Assembly: GCF_019061185.1 (NCBI RefSeq) | Contig: NZ_JAHQZU010000002.1 | Location: 206,626 to 270,625 of the forward strand | Origin: Paracoccus sp. Z118 | Lineage (GTDB): Bacteria > Pseudomonadota > Alphaproteobacteria > Rhodobacterales > Rhodobacteraceae | Reading direction: 5' to 3' | Length of the DNA: 64,000 bases | Shown: positions 26,343 through 36,738 of the stretch, piece after piece | Layout of the letters: every line of letters starts with the position of its first letter | How positions within the stretch are numbered: position 1 is the stretch's first letter | Notes under the pieces: generated by a model | Database searches by the model: none | Told to the model about the DNA's origin: nothing | The model's input: only the letters and a program-made list of their open reading frames with translations | Translations under genes and position numbers: made by a program

Positions 26343-27896
26343 ATGCAGAAGCTGCAGGACTACTGGAACGCGCGCAGCGGGCAGCAGCGGATGACGCTGA
26401 TTGCCGCCTTCGCGCTGACCTTCCTCGCCGTGGCCGCCTTCGCCTTCGCCTCGAACAGGACCGAGATGGCGCTGCTTTACGGCGGGCTGGACGGGGCGCA
26501 GTCGGGCTCGATCATGGCCGAGGTGGAAAAATCCGGCGTCGCCTATCAGGTGCGGGGCGATTCGATCTGGGTGGATGCCGGCCAACGGGACCAGCTGCGG
26601 ATGACGCTGGCGGGGCTGGGCCTGCCGAGCGCGGGCGGCGCGGGATACGAGATCCTCGACGGCATGTCCGGCTTCGGCACCACCTCGCAGATGTTCGACG
26701 CCGCCTACTGGCGCGCGAAGGAGGGCGAGCTGGCACGCACGATCCTCGCGCTGCCGAATGTCAAGGCGGCGCGGGTCCATCTCGCCGTTCCGACCGGGCG
26801 CGGCTACCGGCGCGAGGCGGCGGGCACCGCATCGGTCACGCTCACGACCAGCGGCGCGGCGGTGGACCGCACGCAGGCGCAGGCGCTGCGATTCCTGATC
26901 GCCTCGGGCGTGCCGGGCATGACGCCGGAGCGTGTCACCGTGATCGACAGCGCGCGGGGCGTGGTTTCCAGCGGCGACGAGATGGCTGGTGCCGACCGCG
27001 AGGCCGAACTCAAGCGCAACGTCGAGCGGTTGCTCGAATCCCATGTCGGCCCCGGCAACGCCATCGTGGAGCTGAACATCGCGCTGCAGACCGAAGCCGA
27101 GCAGCTCACCGAGCAGCGATTTGACCCGACCCAGCGGGCGCTGATCTCGCAGGAAAGCGAGGAGACGACGGACCAGTCCACGAACCAGTCAGGCGGCCCT
27201 GTGACGGCTTCGTCGAACCTGCCGGAAGGAACCGGCGATCAGGACGACCAGAGCCGCGCCAACAGCTCGGAAACCCGGCAGCGCTCGAACTACGAAGTCA
27301 GCCGGATCACCCGCGAGGTCGTCAGCCAGCCCGGCGCGACCCGCCGCCTGACCGTCGCCGTTCTGGTCAACGGCGTGCCCCAGACCGTCGCCGGGGGCGA
27401 GGTGACGCTGGTCCCGCGCCCGGAGGCCGAGATCGAGACGCTGCGGGAACTCGTCGCCTCGGCGGTCGGCTTCGACGAGGGCCGGGGCGACGTGGTCACG
27501 GTCAAGTCGCTGCCTTTTGCGGCGTTGGGGGAGGATGGAACGCTGGCCCGGCGCGGCGGGCTGGTGGACCGGCTGGAGCCGAACGGGCTGATCCGGCTCG
27601 CGCTGATCGGGCTGTTCGCGCTGCTCATCGCCGCCCTTGTCCTGCGCCCCGTGCTGCGCGCCCGCGCCCAGGGCGCGGCGGCCCCGCTGCTGGACGGCTC
27701 GGGCCCGGCCCTGCCCGCACCCGATCTGCCCGAGATCCCCGCGCTCGCGGCGCTGTCGATGGCCGAACCTGAATACGAGTTCCCGTCCTTGCCCGCCGCC
27801 GATCCGGTTGCCCGTCTGCGCGAGCTGATGCGCGAGCGCCAGCAGGACAGCCTGCGGATCCTCTCGGGCTGGATCGACGAGAAGGAGAAGGCGTGA
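26343..27896 (+). CDS. fliF: Flagellar MS-ring protein FliF
   Basis: 517 residues with N-terminal (about 19-38) and C-terminal (about 420-438) transmembrane helices. The YscJ-like ring-building domain carries LLYGGLDGAQSGSIMAEVEK and GELARTILALPNVKAARVHL. A low-complexity Ser/Glu/Asn-rich loop near 275-320 precedes the second ring domain, as in other FliF proteins. FliF forms the MS ring, the base of the flagellum. It is intact and begins the plus-strand flagellar operon. Its stop overlaps fliH (TGATG). Confidence 0.94.
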   Translation: MQKLQDYWNARSGQQRMTLIAAFALTFLAVAAFAFASNRTEMALLYGGLDGAQSGSIMAEVEKSGVAYQVRGDSIWVDAGQRDQLRMTLAGLGLPSAGGAGYEILDGMSGFGTTSQMFDAAYWRAKEGELARTILALPNVKAARVHLAVPTGRGYRREAAGTASVTLTTSGAAVDRTQAQALRFLIASGVPGMTPERVTVIDSARGVVSSGDEMAGADREAELKRNVERLLESHVGPGNAIVELNIALQTEAEQLTEQRFDPTQRALISQESEETTDQSTNQSGGPVTASSNLPEGTGDQDDQSRANSSETRQRSNYEVSRITREVVSQPGATRRLTVAVLVNGVPQTVAGGEVTLVPRPEAEIETLRELVASAVGFDEGRGDVVTVKSLPFAALGEDGTLARRGGLVDRLEPNGLIRLALIGLFALLIAALVLRPVLRARAQGAAAPLLDGSGPALPAPDLPEIPALAALSMAEPEYEFPSLPAADPVARLRELMRERQQDSLRILSGWIDEKEKA

Positions 27897-28459
27897 TGGC
27901 CGCCGCGATTCTCAGGCTGCAATCCTTCGACCAGCCGCTGCCGCTGCCCGAAGCCATGTTCACCCAGGCCGACCTCGACGCCGCGCACGAGCGGGGCGCA
28001 TCGGCCGGGGCGGCGCAGGCCCATGATGCGCAGTTGGCGGAGATCATCAGCCGGCTTTCTGCATTGGCGGCGACCATCCGCGAGGCCGCGGACCGGCGCG
28101 CGGCCGTTCAGGCCGAGGTCATCGCCGCGCTCGCGCCGATGCTGCTGGCCTTCGCCGACGGGGCGCTGCCGATCCTTGCCCAGTGCCGGCTGGAAGCCGC
28201 GTTGCGCCAGGAACTGCAGCGGCTCGCGGACACCGCGACGCCGCTCGCTGCCCGGCTGTGCTGCGGGCCTGACCAGAGCGCCACGCTGCAGCAATGCCTG
28301 AGCGATCTGCCGGACGCCACGTTTGAGCTCGACCCCACCGGGCCGGAGGGGACGGTCGAACTGGCCGTCGCGGGCGGGCGCATCACCTTCGACCGGGCGG
28401 CGCTGGCGGAATCGTTCCGCGCGCTGCTGATGGAAATCCTTGACGGAGCACCGCAATGA
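27896..28459 (+). CDS. fliH: Flagellar assembly protein FliH-like
   Basis: 187 residues: a helical coiled-coil N-terminal half (about 25-100), then a globular domain ending FRALLMEILDGAPQ. Position between fliF and fliN, size and layout fit FliH, the regulator of the export ATPase FliI. Primary-sequence conservation is weak, as is normal for FliH. I chose the ATG overlapping the fliF stop, with AAGGAG upstream; a GTG three bases earlier is possible. The stop overlaps fliN (ATGA). Confidence 0.7.
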   Translation: MAAAILRLQSFDQPLPLPEAMFTQADLDAAHERGASAGAAQAHDAQLAEIISRLSALAATIREAADRRAAVQAEVIAALAPMLLAFADGALPILAQCRLEAALRQELQRLADTATPLAARLCCGPDQSATLQQCLSDLPDATFELDPTGPEGTVELAVAGGRITFDRAALAESFRALLMEILDGAPQ

Positions 28460-28710
28460 CCGACATCGCCTCGCTGATCGCCACCGACCATATCCAGGTC
28501 GAGATCGAAATCCGGTTGGGCCGCACGCGGCTGACGGTCGCCGAACTGTCGCGCCTGCGCCCCGGCGACGTGCTGGCGCTGGATCAGGACATCTCGGACG
28601 GGGTGGAGATCTGCATCGGCGACAAGGTCATCGCCCGCGGCGAGCTGGTGGACGACGCCGGCAGCGAGGGGCGGCTTTCCGTCCGCATCCTGTCCGCGGG
28701 CGAGGCATGA
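28456..28710 (+). CDS. fliN: Flagellar switch protein FliN
   Basis: 84 residues made up almost wholly of a SpoA domain (HIQVEIEIRLGRTRLTVAELSRLRPGDVLALD, then IGDKVIARGELV). FliN forms the lower C-ring and docks FliH-FliI. It is coupled to both neighbours by 4-bp overlaps. Confidence 0.92.
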   Translation: MTDIASLIATDHIQVEIEIRLGRTRLTVAELSRLRPGDVLALDQDISDGVEICIGDKVIARGELVDDAGSEGRLSVRILSAGEA

Positions 28711-29438
28711 TACGCCCGCCGGTCGCCGCCGCCCTCGCCGTCGCCCTGCTGCTGCCGCAGGCGGCGGGGGCGCAGGGGCTGGACCAGATCGCCCAGTCGG
28801 CCGCTGGCGGGCTTGGCGACAATGCGGTCCTGATCTTCCTCGGATTGACGATCCTGGCGCTGGCGCCCGGCTTCGCCATCATGATCACCTGCTTTCCCTT
28901 CGTGGTCACGGTGCTGTCGATCCTGCGCCAGTCGATCGGGCTTCAGCAGTCGCCGCCCAACATGCTGATCGTCAGCCTCGCGCTGTTTCTGACCTGGTTC
29001 GTCATGGACCCGGTGCTGCGCGAGGCGTGGACCGTTGCCGGCGCGCCGTTGCAGCAGGGCGTGATCTCGCTCCCCGAGGCGTTCGAGCGCGGGATCGAGC
29101 CGTTCCGCGCCTTCATGTCCGCCCGCACGAATCCCGACACCCTCGCCGCGCTGGTCGAGGTCGCACCCGCGCCGCCAGAGCCTGCGGCCGAACCGGCGCT
29201 GTCCGTGCTGGTGCCGTCCTTCATGCTGTCGGAGATCCAGCGCGCGTTCGAGATCGGCTTCCTCGTCGCGCTGCCATTCCTGATCATCGACCTGGTGGTC
29301 TCGGCGGTGCTGATGTCGATGGGGATGATGATGGTGCCGCCGGCGATTGTGGCGCTGCCGTTCAAGCTGGCGTTCTTTGTCGTCGTGGACGGCTGGGGCC
29401 TGATCGCCGCCGCGCTGGTGCGCGGCTATCAGGTCTGA
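28707..29438 (+). CDS. fliP: Flagellar export protein FliP
   Basis: 243 residues with a signal sequence, then helices in LIFLGLTILALAPGFAIMITCFPFVV and a C-terminal FEIGFLVALPFLIIDLVVSAVLMSMGMMMVPP and PFKLAFFVVVDGW, all FliP signatures. FliP is the main subunit of the FliPQR export gate. The gene is intact and ends the operon; it converges on acpS with a 10-bp gap. No fliQ is found in the window. Confidence 0.95.
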   Translation: MIRPPVAAALAVALLLPQAAGAQGLDQIAQSAAGGLGDNAVLIFLGLTILALAPGFAIMITCFPFVVTVLSILRQSIGLQQSPPNMLIVSLALFLTWFVMDPVLREAWTVAGAPLQQGVISLPEAFERGIEPFRAFMSARTNPDTLAALVEVAPAPPEPAAEPALSVLVPSFMLSEIQRAFEIGFLVALPFLIIDLVVSAVLMSMGMMMVPPAIVALPFKLAFFVVVDGWGLIAAALVRGYQV

Positions 29439-29448
29439 GCGGCCGGGC

Positions 29449-29859
29449 TCAGCTGGCGGCCGCCAGTGGCACCGCCGCGATCACGACGAAGGCCTGCGCC
29501 CAGGGGTGGTCGTCGGTCAGCGTCACATGCACGACCGCGCTGTGCCCCGGCGGGGTCATCGCCGCCATCCGCTCGGCCGCCCAGCCGGACAGGTGCATCT
29601 GCGGCTGCCCGCTGCCCAGATTGCTGACCGCCATGTCGCGCCACGCGATTCCCATGGCGAGGCCCGTTCCCAGCGCCTTGCTGCACGCCTCCTTCGCCGC
29701 CCATCGCTTGGCGAGCGTCGCCGCCTCGTTGGCGCGGCGGGCGGCGCGGGCAAGCTCGTCCTCGGTGAAGACCCGGTTGCGGAAACGGTCGCCGAACCGC
29801 TCCAGCACGCCGGCGATGCGGTCGATGTTGCAGAGGTCTGTGCCGATGCCGAGGATCAT
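29449..29859 (-). CDS. acpS: Holo-[acyl-carrier-protein] synthase
   Basis: 136 residues. The N-terminal magnesium site [12 protein letters not shown] and the [12 protein letters not shown] motif are the two AcpS signatures. It transfers 4'-phosphopantetheine from CoA to ACP for fatty-acid synthesis. The start overlaps the stop of an unknown membrane protein by 4 bp, within a pdxJ-unknown-acpS operon. Confidence 0.95.
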   Translation of the reverse strand: MILGIGTDLCNIDRIAGVLERFGDRFRNRVFTEDELARAARRANEAATLAKRWAAKEACSKALGTGLAMGIAWRDMAVSNLGSGQPQMHLSGWAAERMAAMTPPGHSAVVHVTLTDDHPWAQAFVVIAAVPLAAAS

Positions 29860-30665
29860 GGGGCGGCCGCTGCTTCGGGATCAACACCGAAAACCCAATC
29901 CACCAGACCGGCCAGGTAGCCGATGGTAGCGGTATAGGTCGCCGACATAGAGACGTTGGGCAGTCCGCCATAAAGCTCGCGTGCGCCGTCCCATGCCGCA
30001 CCAGGGCTGGACCTGATGCTAGCCCACAACTCGGCCCGGGTCGGCACCTTCAACCCGCAGATATCGTCGTCGGTCATCGGGTTCTCCGGGTTGAAGGCTG
30101 CGTCAAGCTCGCGCATTTCTCCCATCAACGTGCAGGCGTCGGACAGTTCCCATGCGGTTGCCGCGACGATGACGCCCACGCCGATGACGGGCAATGCCTC
30201 GCCGGCCATGCTGGCAAGGTTCCGTGAGGTCGCAATCGTCGTGCGGCGCGAGACGCGGGCCGCGGTGTCCTTGACTGCATCCCGCCCCGCCATGCGGGTG
30301 CCCCGATAGGTGACCTGACTTTCCGCCATCTCACGCGCCAGCTTAAACTGTGCGGCGCGGCTGTCGGCAAGTTCCCGGGCCAGATTGTCGGGGCGACTTG
30401 TGGCGGCGCGACGCTGGGCCGCCTCGGCCGCTGCGCGTCTTTCGATCCGGGCGAGTTCATCCGCCTGCCGCGTATGCAGCGAGCGGAGCCCTGTCGCCGA
30501 CTCGACCACGCCCGACACAGCGGCGAAGATTGCCGGAACCATCGTCATGGCAATGCTAAGCGCCAGCGAACTGGCCATCAGTAGCAGCATCAGGACGGAC
30601 CAGAGGCCCCCGAGCGTCCGCAGCACCAGCCTGATCGTGCGCCGGGCCCCGCGCAGGCCTACCAC
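29856..30665 (-). CDS. Unknown membrane protein between pdxJ and acpS
   Basis: 269 residues that I do not recognise. Hydrophobic segments lie at about 20-52 and 153-170, and a weaker one near 245-262. A charged coiled coil (about 65-115, [18 protein letters not shown]) lies between the first two. The basic N-terminus suggests an inside location. Codon choice looks less GC-biased than the neighbours. It is coupled to acpS by a 4-bp overlap and follows pdxJ by 19 bp, so it is probably a late insertion into an otherwise standard pdxJ-acpS pair. Confidence 0.75.
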   Translation of the reverse strand: MVGLRGARRTIRLVLRTLGGLWSVLMLLLMASSLALSIAMTMVPAIFAAVSGVVESATGLRSLHTRQADELARIERRAAAEAAQRRAATSRPDNLARELADSRAAQFKLAREMAESQVTYRGTRMAGRDAVKDTAARVSRRTTIATSRNLASMAGEALPVIGVGVIVAATAWELSDACTLMGEMRELDAAFNPENPMTDDDICGLKVPTRAELWASIRSSPGAAWDGARELYGGLPNVSMSATYTATIGYLAGLVDWVFGVDPEAAAAP

Positions 30666-30684
30666 CGCCGGCCTTCCTGCGGGA

Positions 30685-31431
30685 TCAACTGCCAGTCCCC
30701 CGCCGCGCCAGTTCCATGCAGCGCCGCATCTCGCGGATCGCGGGGCCGAGGCCGGTGAAGATCGATTCCGAGATCAGGAAATGGCCGATGTTCAGTTCGG
30801 CCAGTTCGGGGATCGCGGCGATGGGGCCGACCGTGTCGAAGGTCAGGCCGTGGCCGGCGTGAACCTCTAGCCCCAGCGAGGCGGCGAGCCGGGCGCCGTC
30901 CGCAAGCCCGGCGAGTTCGGCGTCGCGCGCGGCGTGGCGGCCTTCGGTGTCGAGGTCGCAATAGCTGCCGGTGTGCAGCTCGACCACGGCGGCGCCGATC
31001 CGGGCGGCGGCGTCGATCTGGCGCGGGTCGTGGCCGATGAACAGCGACACCCGGCTGCCCGCCTCGCGCAGGGGCGCGATGAAGTCGGCGAGCCGCGATT
31101 CGTCCGCCACGATGTCGAGCCCGCCCTCGGTCGTCCGCTCCTCGCGCTTTTCGGGGACGATGCAGACGGCGTGCGGGCGGTGGCGCAGGGCGATCGCCTG
31201 CATCTCGGCGGTGGCCGCCATTTCAAAGTTCAGCGGCACGCGCAGCGCCTCGGCCAGCCGGGCGATGTCGTCATCGGAAATATGGCGGCGATCCTCGCGC
31301 AGATGGGCGGTGATGCCGTCGGCGCCCGCCTCTTCGGCCAGCAGGGCGGCGCGCAGCGGGTCGGGCCAAGGCGAGCCGCGGGCATTCCGCACCGTCGCCA
31401 CATGATCGATGTTCACGCCCAGCCGCAGCAT
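30685..31431 (-). CDS. pdxJ: Pyridoxine 5'-phosphate synthase
   Basis: 248 residues of the TIM-barrel PdxJ family. It opens [18 protein letters not shown], has [16 protein letters not shown] and ends with [16 protein letters not shown]. It condenses 1-deoxyxylulose 5-phosphate with 3-amino-2-oxopropyl phosphate to make pyridoxine 5'-phosphate. I chose the ATG at 31431, where conserved sequence begins and an AGGACGAGG lies upstream. It follows ispE by 34 bp. Confidence 0.96.
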   Translation of the reverse strand: MLRLGVNIDHVATVRNARGSPWPDPLRAALLAEEAGADGITAHLREDRRHISDDDIARLAEALRVPLNFEMAATAEMQAIALRHRPHAVCIVPEKREERTTEGGLDIVADESRLADFIAPLREAGSRVSLFIGHDPRQIDAAARIGAAVVELHTGSYCDLDTEGRHAARDAELAGLADGARLAASLGLEVHAGHGLTFDTVGPIAAIPELAELNIGHFLISESIFTGLGPAIREMRRCMELARRGTGS

Positions 31432-31465
31432 TGCACCCTCGTCCTTCTGCCTCTCGCGCGACAGG

Positions 31466-32308
31466 TTAGCGCGGCGCGGCGGGGGAAGGTAGGGTCCGCG
31501 TGGCCACCACCCACCAGCCCGGATGCGCGGCGGCGATCGCGGCGGCCGCCGCCTGCGCCGCCGTCTCACCTTCGAAAATACCGAAGCAGGTCGCCCCCGA
31601 GCCAGACATTCGGACAAGCCGCGCGCCCGCCGCCTCAAGCGCCGACAGCGCCTCGGCCACCGCAGGGGCAAGCCGGATCGCGGCGGGCTGGAGATCGTTG
31701 CGGGTGCCGGCCAGCCATTCGGTCAGCCCGGCGGCATCCGCGACATGCGGCGGCTCGGGCATGGGCGGGTTGTCGCGGCGATCCAGCGCGTTGAACACGG
31801 CGGGCGTGGACAGGGCGACGCGCGGGTTGACCAGCACGAGATCCAGCGCAGGCAGGCCGGGCAGCGGGTCGATCACCTCGCCCACGCCGCGCATCCGCGC
31901 GGGAATCCCGGCAAGGCAGACGGGCACGTCCGCGCCCAGCGCCTCGGGGCGCGTCGGGCGGCGTCCCAAAGCGCGCAGGACCGCCGCGGCGTCCGCCGAG
32001 CCGCCGCCGATCCCCGAGGCCACAGGCAGCGCCTTGTGCAGCGTGATCGCACACTCCGCACCGACGCTGCGGGCGGCCCGCAGGCAGAGGTTGTCGCCAT
32101 CCACCGGCAGATCAGCGGCGAACGGGCCCGTGACCGTCAGCGACTGCGGACCGGGCGCGACCGTCACCCGGTCGCCGAGTTCGGTGAAGACGACCAGCGA
32201 ATCGAGCAGGTGATACCCGTCTGCCCGTTGGCCTGTGACATGCAGGGCGAGGTTGATCTTGGCAGGGGCGGGTTCGCTGCGGGCAGCGTCGTGGGACGCG
32301 GCGGTCAC
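31466..32308 (-). CDS. ispE: 4-diphosphocytidyl-2-C-methyl-D-erythritol kinase
   Basis: 280 residues of the GHMP kinase family. Motif 1 is [19 protein letters not shown], the phosphate loop is [18 protein letters not shown], and the C-terminal motif is [13 protein letters not shown]. It phosphorylates CDP-methylerythritol in the non-mevalonate isoprenoid pathway. I chose a GTG at 32308, about 18 residues before motif 1, giving a normal length. The frame stays open well upstream without conservation. It is 94 bp downstream of the TPR gene. Confidence 0.93.
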   Translation of the reverse strand: MTAASHDAARSEPAPAKINLALHVTGQRADGYHLLDSLVVFTELGDRVTVAPGPQSLTVTGPFAADLPVDGDNLCLRAARSVGAECAITLHKALPVASGIGGGSADAAAVLRALGRRPTRPEALGADVPVCLAGIPARMRGVGEVIDPLPGLPALDLVLVNPRVALSTPAVFNALDRRDNPPMPEPPHVADAAGLTEWLAGTRNDLQPAAIRLAPAVAEALSALEAAGARLVRMSGSGATCFGIFEGETAAQAAAAAIAAAHPGWWVVATRTLPSPAAPR

Positions 32309-32402
32309 AGGGCGGCTCGCCCCGGTCGGGGGCGGCCGGGCCGGAAACCCGTGCCCCGCCCCGGCAGCAAACCCGATCCGGGCCCCGTTGGAGCTTCGGC
32401 GA

Positions 32403-34271
32403 TCACGGCCGTGGGGCGGGTTGATCGCCGTCGTCCGGCGCGGCGGCATCGTCTTCGGGTTCGGCCGCTGCGTCGTCGGACTCCGCCGGCTCCTCGGGCA
32501 GCCCGAACCCGTCGGGCAGTTGGCCGCCGTTCGCCTCCTCGGCGGCCAGAACATCGTCAAGCCCGACATTCAGCTTGGCGCGGATGCGGTCCGGGTCGGT
32601 GTCGGTGTCTTCCTCGGTCCAGAGGCTCAGGGCCCGCCGCCACTGGACGTCGGCCTCGCGCTCGCGGCCGGCCATCCAGTAGACGTCGCCCAGATGGTCG
32701 TTGACCAGGCTGTCGTCGGACATCACGGCGACGGCCCGCTCCATCGGCGCGACCGCATCGTCGTAGCGGCCCAGCCGGTAATAGGCCCAGCCGAGCGAAT
32801 CGAGGATGTAGCCGTCATCCGGGCGAAGTTCGACCGCGCGCTCGATCAGCTCCAGCGCCTCGTCGAGGTTGACGTTCCGGTCCACCCAGGAATAGCCGAG
32901 ATAGTTCAGGATCGCGGCATGGTCGGGCTGCATTTCCAGCGCCGCCCTCATGTCGGCGTCCGAGCGCTCATACTGGCGCGAGCGTTCCAGCGCGATCCCG
33001 CGGGCGTAGAGCGCGAACCACGGCGCTTGCGAATCGGGCTCCTGCGACAGCAGCTCGACGGCGCGGTCATAGGCGACCACTGCCTCTGCCCATTTGTCCT
33101 GCGCCCGCAGCAGATCGCCCAGCGCGGTCCAGGCCGGGGCGAGGTCGGGGCGGGCGTCGGTCAGCGCACGGGCGGCGGCTTCGGCGTCGGTCATCCGCTC
33201 GGCCCCGACGAGGGCGTCGATGCGGGCAAGCTCGGCCACCGGGCGCACCTCGCCGGACTCGCGCAGGGCGTCGAACTCCTGCCCCGCCAGGTCGAACTGG
33301 CCCACCGATTGCAGAAGCTGGGCCGAGATCAGCCGCGCCTCGCCCAGATCGGGGGCGATGTGGCTGGCCAGCCGCGCGTGGATCAGGGCCAGCGGGTCCG
33401 GCTCCTCACCCGTCGAAAGGGCGCCGGCGAAGGTCAGGAACACCTGCGCGATCCCGTCGGCGGGCGAGCGGATGGCGGTGAAGGGCAGCGTCTCGCCCGC
33501 CTCCAGACGGGCGCGCTGATCCTGCAGCAGCGGTTCGGCTTCGACGAAGCCGAGCCCGTCGATCAGTTCGATCGCCTCGCCGTTCCGGTCGAGTTGCGAG
33601 AGCACCTGCACCCGCGCCATGATTCCCAGCAGATGCGCGCTGGCGCCGGGCTTCGCCATGGCGGCGTCCGCGCCCTCGAAGTCGCCCACGCTCGCCAGCG
33701 CCAAGCCGAGATGATACTGCGCCATCGCCGCCGCGCCGGGGCTGGTTTCAAGTTGCCCGAAGGCCGCGATGGCATCGCCCGCCCGGCCCGCGCCCAGAAG
33801 CGCCCATGCGCGGATCATGTCGTCGAGCAATGCGCCGCCGGGGCCGTTCGCGTCCGGCTGCGGCTCGCCCAGCATTTCCAGCAGGTCATCCCAGCGCTGC
33901 TGCCGGGCAAGGTCGGCGCGCAGCACGACCCCGGCGAGCGGGGTCGGGTTTCCCTGCTCGGTCAGATCCTGCGACACCTCGACCGCGCGGGGCACCTGCC
34001 CCGCCGAGACGAGCGCGATCAGCAGGCTGTCCTGCAGCACGGGATCGGTGGGATCGTGCGCCAGCGTCTCCGCATACCAGCGGGCGGCCTCGACGAAGTC
34101 GTTCTCCATCGCGGCGGCGCGGGCGGCGAGATAGGGACCAGCCGAGCCGCGCAGCATCGGCGCGGGCGGGGCCTCCGCCCCCATCGCGGCCGGCGAGGCG
34201 TCAGTCTGCGCGGCAAGCGGCAGCGGCGCGAGGAGCAGTGCCGCCAGCACCAGTGAGTGCAAGGATGTCAT
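32403..34271 (-). CDS. Exported tetratricopeptide-repeat protein
   Basis: 622 residues. A signal peptide ([22 protein letters not shown]) is followed by many TPR motifs. The clearest lie in the C-terminal half ([49 protein letters not shown]). An acidic Ala/Glu/Asp/Pro-rich tail ends the protein. It is probably periplasmic and serves protein-protein contacts. A gene of this type upstream of ispE is common in Rhodobacterales; no more specific function is supported. Confidence 0.88.
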   Translation of the reverse strand: MTSLHSLVLAALLLAPLPLAAQTDASPAAMGAEAPPAPMLRGSAGPYLAARAAAMENDFVEAARWYAETLAHDPTDPVLQDSLLIALVSAGQVPRAVEVSQDLTEQGNPTPLAGVVLRADLARQQRWDDLLEMLGEPQPDANGPGGALLDDMIRAWALLGAGRAGDAIAAFGQLETSPGAAAMAQYHLGLALASVGDFEGADAAMAKPGASAHLLGIMARVQVLSQLDRNGEAIELIDGLGFVEAEPLLQDQRARLEAGETLPFTAIRSPADGIAQVFLTFAGALSTGEEPDPLALIHARLASHIAPDLGEARLISAQLLQSVGQFDLAGQEFDALRESGEVRPVAELARIDALVGAERMTDAEAAARALTDARPDLAPAWTALGDLLRAQDKWAEAVVAYDRAVELLSQEPDSQAPWFALYARGIALERSRQYERSDADMRAALEMQPDHAAILNYLGYSWVDRNVNLDEALELIERAVELRPDDGYILDSLGWAYYRLGRYDDAVAPMERAVAVMSDDSLVNDHLGDVYWMAGREREADVQWRRALSLWTEEDTDTDPDRIRAKLNVGLDDVLAAEEANGGQLPDGFGLPEEPAESDDAAAEPEDDAAAPDDGDQPAPRP

Positions 34272-34376
34272 GTCGCGCGTCCGGCCGGTTTCGGGGCTAT
34301 CGATCTGTCGGCGGACCCTAGCGGGCCCGCGGGGGCGGGGCAACGTCCCGCGCCGTGCCCGGCCTTCCGCCGCCGA

Positions 34377-36047
34377 TCACATGTTCGGATAGTTCGGCCC
34401 GTCGCCACCCTGGGGGGTGGTCCAGACGATGTTCTGGCTGGGGTCCTTGATGTCGCAGGTCTTGCAGTGGACACAGTTCTGGAAGTTGATGACGAAGCGC
34501 GCGCCCTCGGGAACGCTGGCGTCCTCGACCACCTCATAGACCGCCGCCGGGCAGTAGCGCTGCGCGGGTTCGGCATATTCGGACAGGTTGACCCGGATCG
34601 GGATCGTCGGGTCCTTCAGCTTCAGATGCGAAGGCTGGCTTTCCTCGTGGTTGGTGAAGGAAAACGCCACGTTCGTCAGCCGGTCGAAGCTCAGCCTGCC
34701 GTCGGGCTTGGGATAGTCGATCGGCTTGAAGTTCTTCGCCTTGCCGGTCGCGGCGGCGTCGGTCTTGCCGTGTTTCCAGGTGCCCAGGATGCTGCCCCTG
34801 AAAAGCTGTCCGAACCACATGTCCGCCCCGCCCAGCATCAGCGAGCCGATCATGCCGGTGCGCGACCATGCGGGCTTGACGTTGCGCACCCGCTTGAGGT
34901 CGGCCGCGATGGGACCCGAGCGCAGCGCGGCCTCGTATTCCACCAGCTCGTCGCCCTCGCGGCCCGCGGCGATCGCCTCGGCGGCGGCCTCGGCGGCGTG
35001 CATCCCGGACTGGATCGCGTTGTGGCTGCCCTTGATCCGCGGCACGTTCACCAGCCCGGCCGAGCAGCCCAGCAGGACCGCGCCGGGAACCGTCAGTTTT
35101 GGGATCGACTGCCAGCCGCCTTCCGAGATCGCGCGGGCGCCGTAGGCCACGCGCTTGCCGCCCTCCAGCAGCTCGGCGACCATGGGGTGATGCTTGAAGC
35201 GCTGAAACTCCATGTAGGGGTTCAGATACGGGTTCTCGTAATTCAGGTGGACGACGAAGCCGATGTAGAGCTGGTTGTTTTCCGCGTGATAGATGAACGA
35301 CCCGCCGCCCGCGTTCTTGCCCAGCGGCCAGCCCATCGTGTGGACGACCGCACCTTCGTTGTGCTTGGCGGGATCAATGTCCCAGATTTCCTTCAGGCCG
35401 ATGCCGAACTTCTGCGGCTCGTGCCCGGCCGACAGGTCGTGGCTCTGGATCAGCTGCTTGGCAAGGCTGCCGCGCACCCCTTCGGCGATGAAGACATACT
35501 TGCCGCGCAGCTCCATCCCTGGCTCGTAGGAGGGGCCGGGGGTGCCGTCGTGGTTCAGCCCCATCTCGCCGGCGACGACGCCCGCGACGCGGTTCCCGTC
35601 CATCACCAGAGCGCTGGCCGCCATGCCGGGGAAGACTTCCACGCCCATCGCCTCGGCCTGCTCGGCCAGCCAGCGGCAGACATTGCCAAGGCTGACGATG
35701 TAGTTGCCGTGGTTCGACATCAGCCGGGGCATCGGCCAGTTGGGGATGCGGGCCGAGCCGCCCTCGCCCAGCATCACGAAGCTGTCCTTCGTGACCTGGG
35801 TGCGGATCGGGGCGCCCTTTTCCTTCCAGTCGGGGATCAGTCCGGTCAGCGCGCCGGGGTCCAGCACCGCGCCCGACAGGATATGGGCGCCGACCTCCGA
35901 TCCCTTTTCCAGCACCACCACGTTCAGCTCGGGGTCGATCTGTTTCAGCCGAATCGCCGCCGACAGGCCGGCCGGCCCCGCGCCCACGATCACAACGTCA
36001 AAATCCATCGCCTCGCGTTCGACTTGATCCACGGCTGGCTCCTCCAT
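34377..36047 (-). CDS. Electron transfer flavoprotein-ubiquinone oxidoreductase
   Basis: 556 residues. The N-terminal FAD site is DVVIVGAGPAGLSAAIRLKQ. The ubiquinone-binding region and membrane-surface helix lie in the middle. The C-terminal 4Fe-4S domain has its cysteines in RYCPAAVYE and NCVHCKTCDIKDPSQN. It passes electrons from reduced ETF to ubiquinone at the inner membrane. It works with etfAB near 54-55.7 kb and the acyl-CoA dehydrogenase near 43 kb. The gene is alone, divergent from greA. Confidence 0.96.
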   Translation of the reverse strand: MEEPAVDQVEREAMDFDVVIVGAGPAGLSAAIRLKQIDPELNVVVLEKGSEVGAHILSGAVLDPGALTGLIPDWKEKGAPIRTQVTKDSFVMLGEGGSARIPNWPMPRLMSNHGNYIVSLGNVCRWLAEQAEAMGVEVFPGMAASALVMDGNRVAGVVAGEMGLNHDGTPGPSYEPGMELRGKYVFIAEGVRGSLAKQLIQSHDLSAGHEPQKFGIGLKEIWDIDPAKHNEGAVVHTMGWPLGKNAGGGSFIYHAENNQLYIGFVVHLNYENPYLNPYMEFQRFKHHPMVAELLEGGKRVAYGARAISEGGWQSIPKLTVPGAVLLGCSAGLVNVPRIKGSHNAIQSGMHAAEAAAEAIAAGREGDELVEYEAALRSGPIAADLKRVRNVKPAWSRTGMIGSLMLGGADMWFGQLFRGSILGTWKHGKTDAAATGKAKNFKPIDYPKPDGRLSFDRLTNVAFSFTNHEESQPSHLKLKDPTIPIRVNLSEYAEPAQRYCPAAVYEVVEDASVPEGARFVINFQNCVHCKTCDIKDPSQNIVWTTPQGGDGPNYPNM

Positions 36048-36267
36048 CGGCGTGCTGACGCAATCTTCCTAGCCGCTCACCCCCCGGTCCACAATCATTC
36101 CGCGGCGTTTTGCCCCCTGCCGCCGGGCGGCGGTGCGCCGCATAATGCCACCGGCCAGCTTGCAAGCCCGCCGGGTTCGCGCCACGATGCTTTCAGGATG
36201 ATACGCCCCCCGCCCCAATGGCCGGGGGCGTTCGATTTGCTGCTTTGGGGCACCGCCCGGAGGACCG

Positions 36268-36738
36268 ATGGAAAAGATACCGATGACCCGCGCCGGCTTC
36301 GACCTGCTGGACAAGGAATTGCGCGACCTCAAGGGTGTCGAGCGTCCGGCCGTGATCCGCGCCATCGCGGAAGCGCGCGAGCATGGCGATCTGTCGGAAA
36401 ACGCAGAATATCATTCCGCGCGCGAAAAGCAGAGCTTCATCGAGGGCCGCATCAAGGAGCTGGAGATGGTCATCTCGCGCGCCGAGGTGATCGACGTGTC
36501 CAAGCTGTCGGGCAGCGTCAAGTTCGGCGCCAAGGTGACGGTGGTGGACGAGGACACCGAGGAGGAAAAGACCTTCCAGCTGGTCGGCGAGCAGGAGGCG
36601 GATCTGGAACGCGGCCTGCTCAACGTCCGCTCGCCGCTGGCCCGCGCCCTGATCGGCAAGGACGAGGGCGACAGCGTCGAGGTGGTCACGCCCGGCGGCG
36701 ACAAGGCCTACGAGATCCTGTCGATCCGGTATGAGTGA
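36268..36738 (+). CDS. greA: Transcription elongation factor GreA
   Basis: 156 residues: an N-terminal coiled coil ([43 protein letters not shown], with the acidic tip DLSENAEY) and a C-terminal FKBP-like domain. It rescues backtracked RNA polymerase by stimulating transcript cleavage. A CGGAGGA precedes the ATG. In the 220-bp gap upstream, a GC hairpin (about 36203-36231) followed by TTCGATTT might act as a terminator or attenuator. Confidence 0.96.
   Translation: MEKIPMTRAGFDLLDKELRDLKGVERPAVIRAIAEAREHGDLSENAEYHSAREKQSFIEGRIKELEMVISRAEVIDVSKLSGSVKFGAKVTVVDEDTEEEKTFQLVGEQEADLERGLLNVRSPLARALIGKDEGDSVEVVTPGGDKAYEILSIRYE

Noticed and set aside
27290..28456. A 388-residue frame antisense to fliF and fliH
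   Set aside because: It is a shadow of two coupled flagellar genes; no signal or domain features.
36048..36267. Possible small RNA gene in the ETF-QO/greA gap
   Set aside because: One hairpin is visible, but no paired promoter and terminator could be defined.
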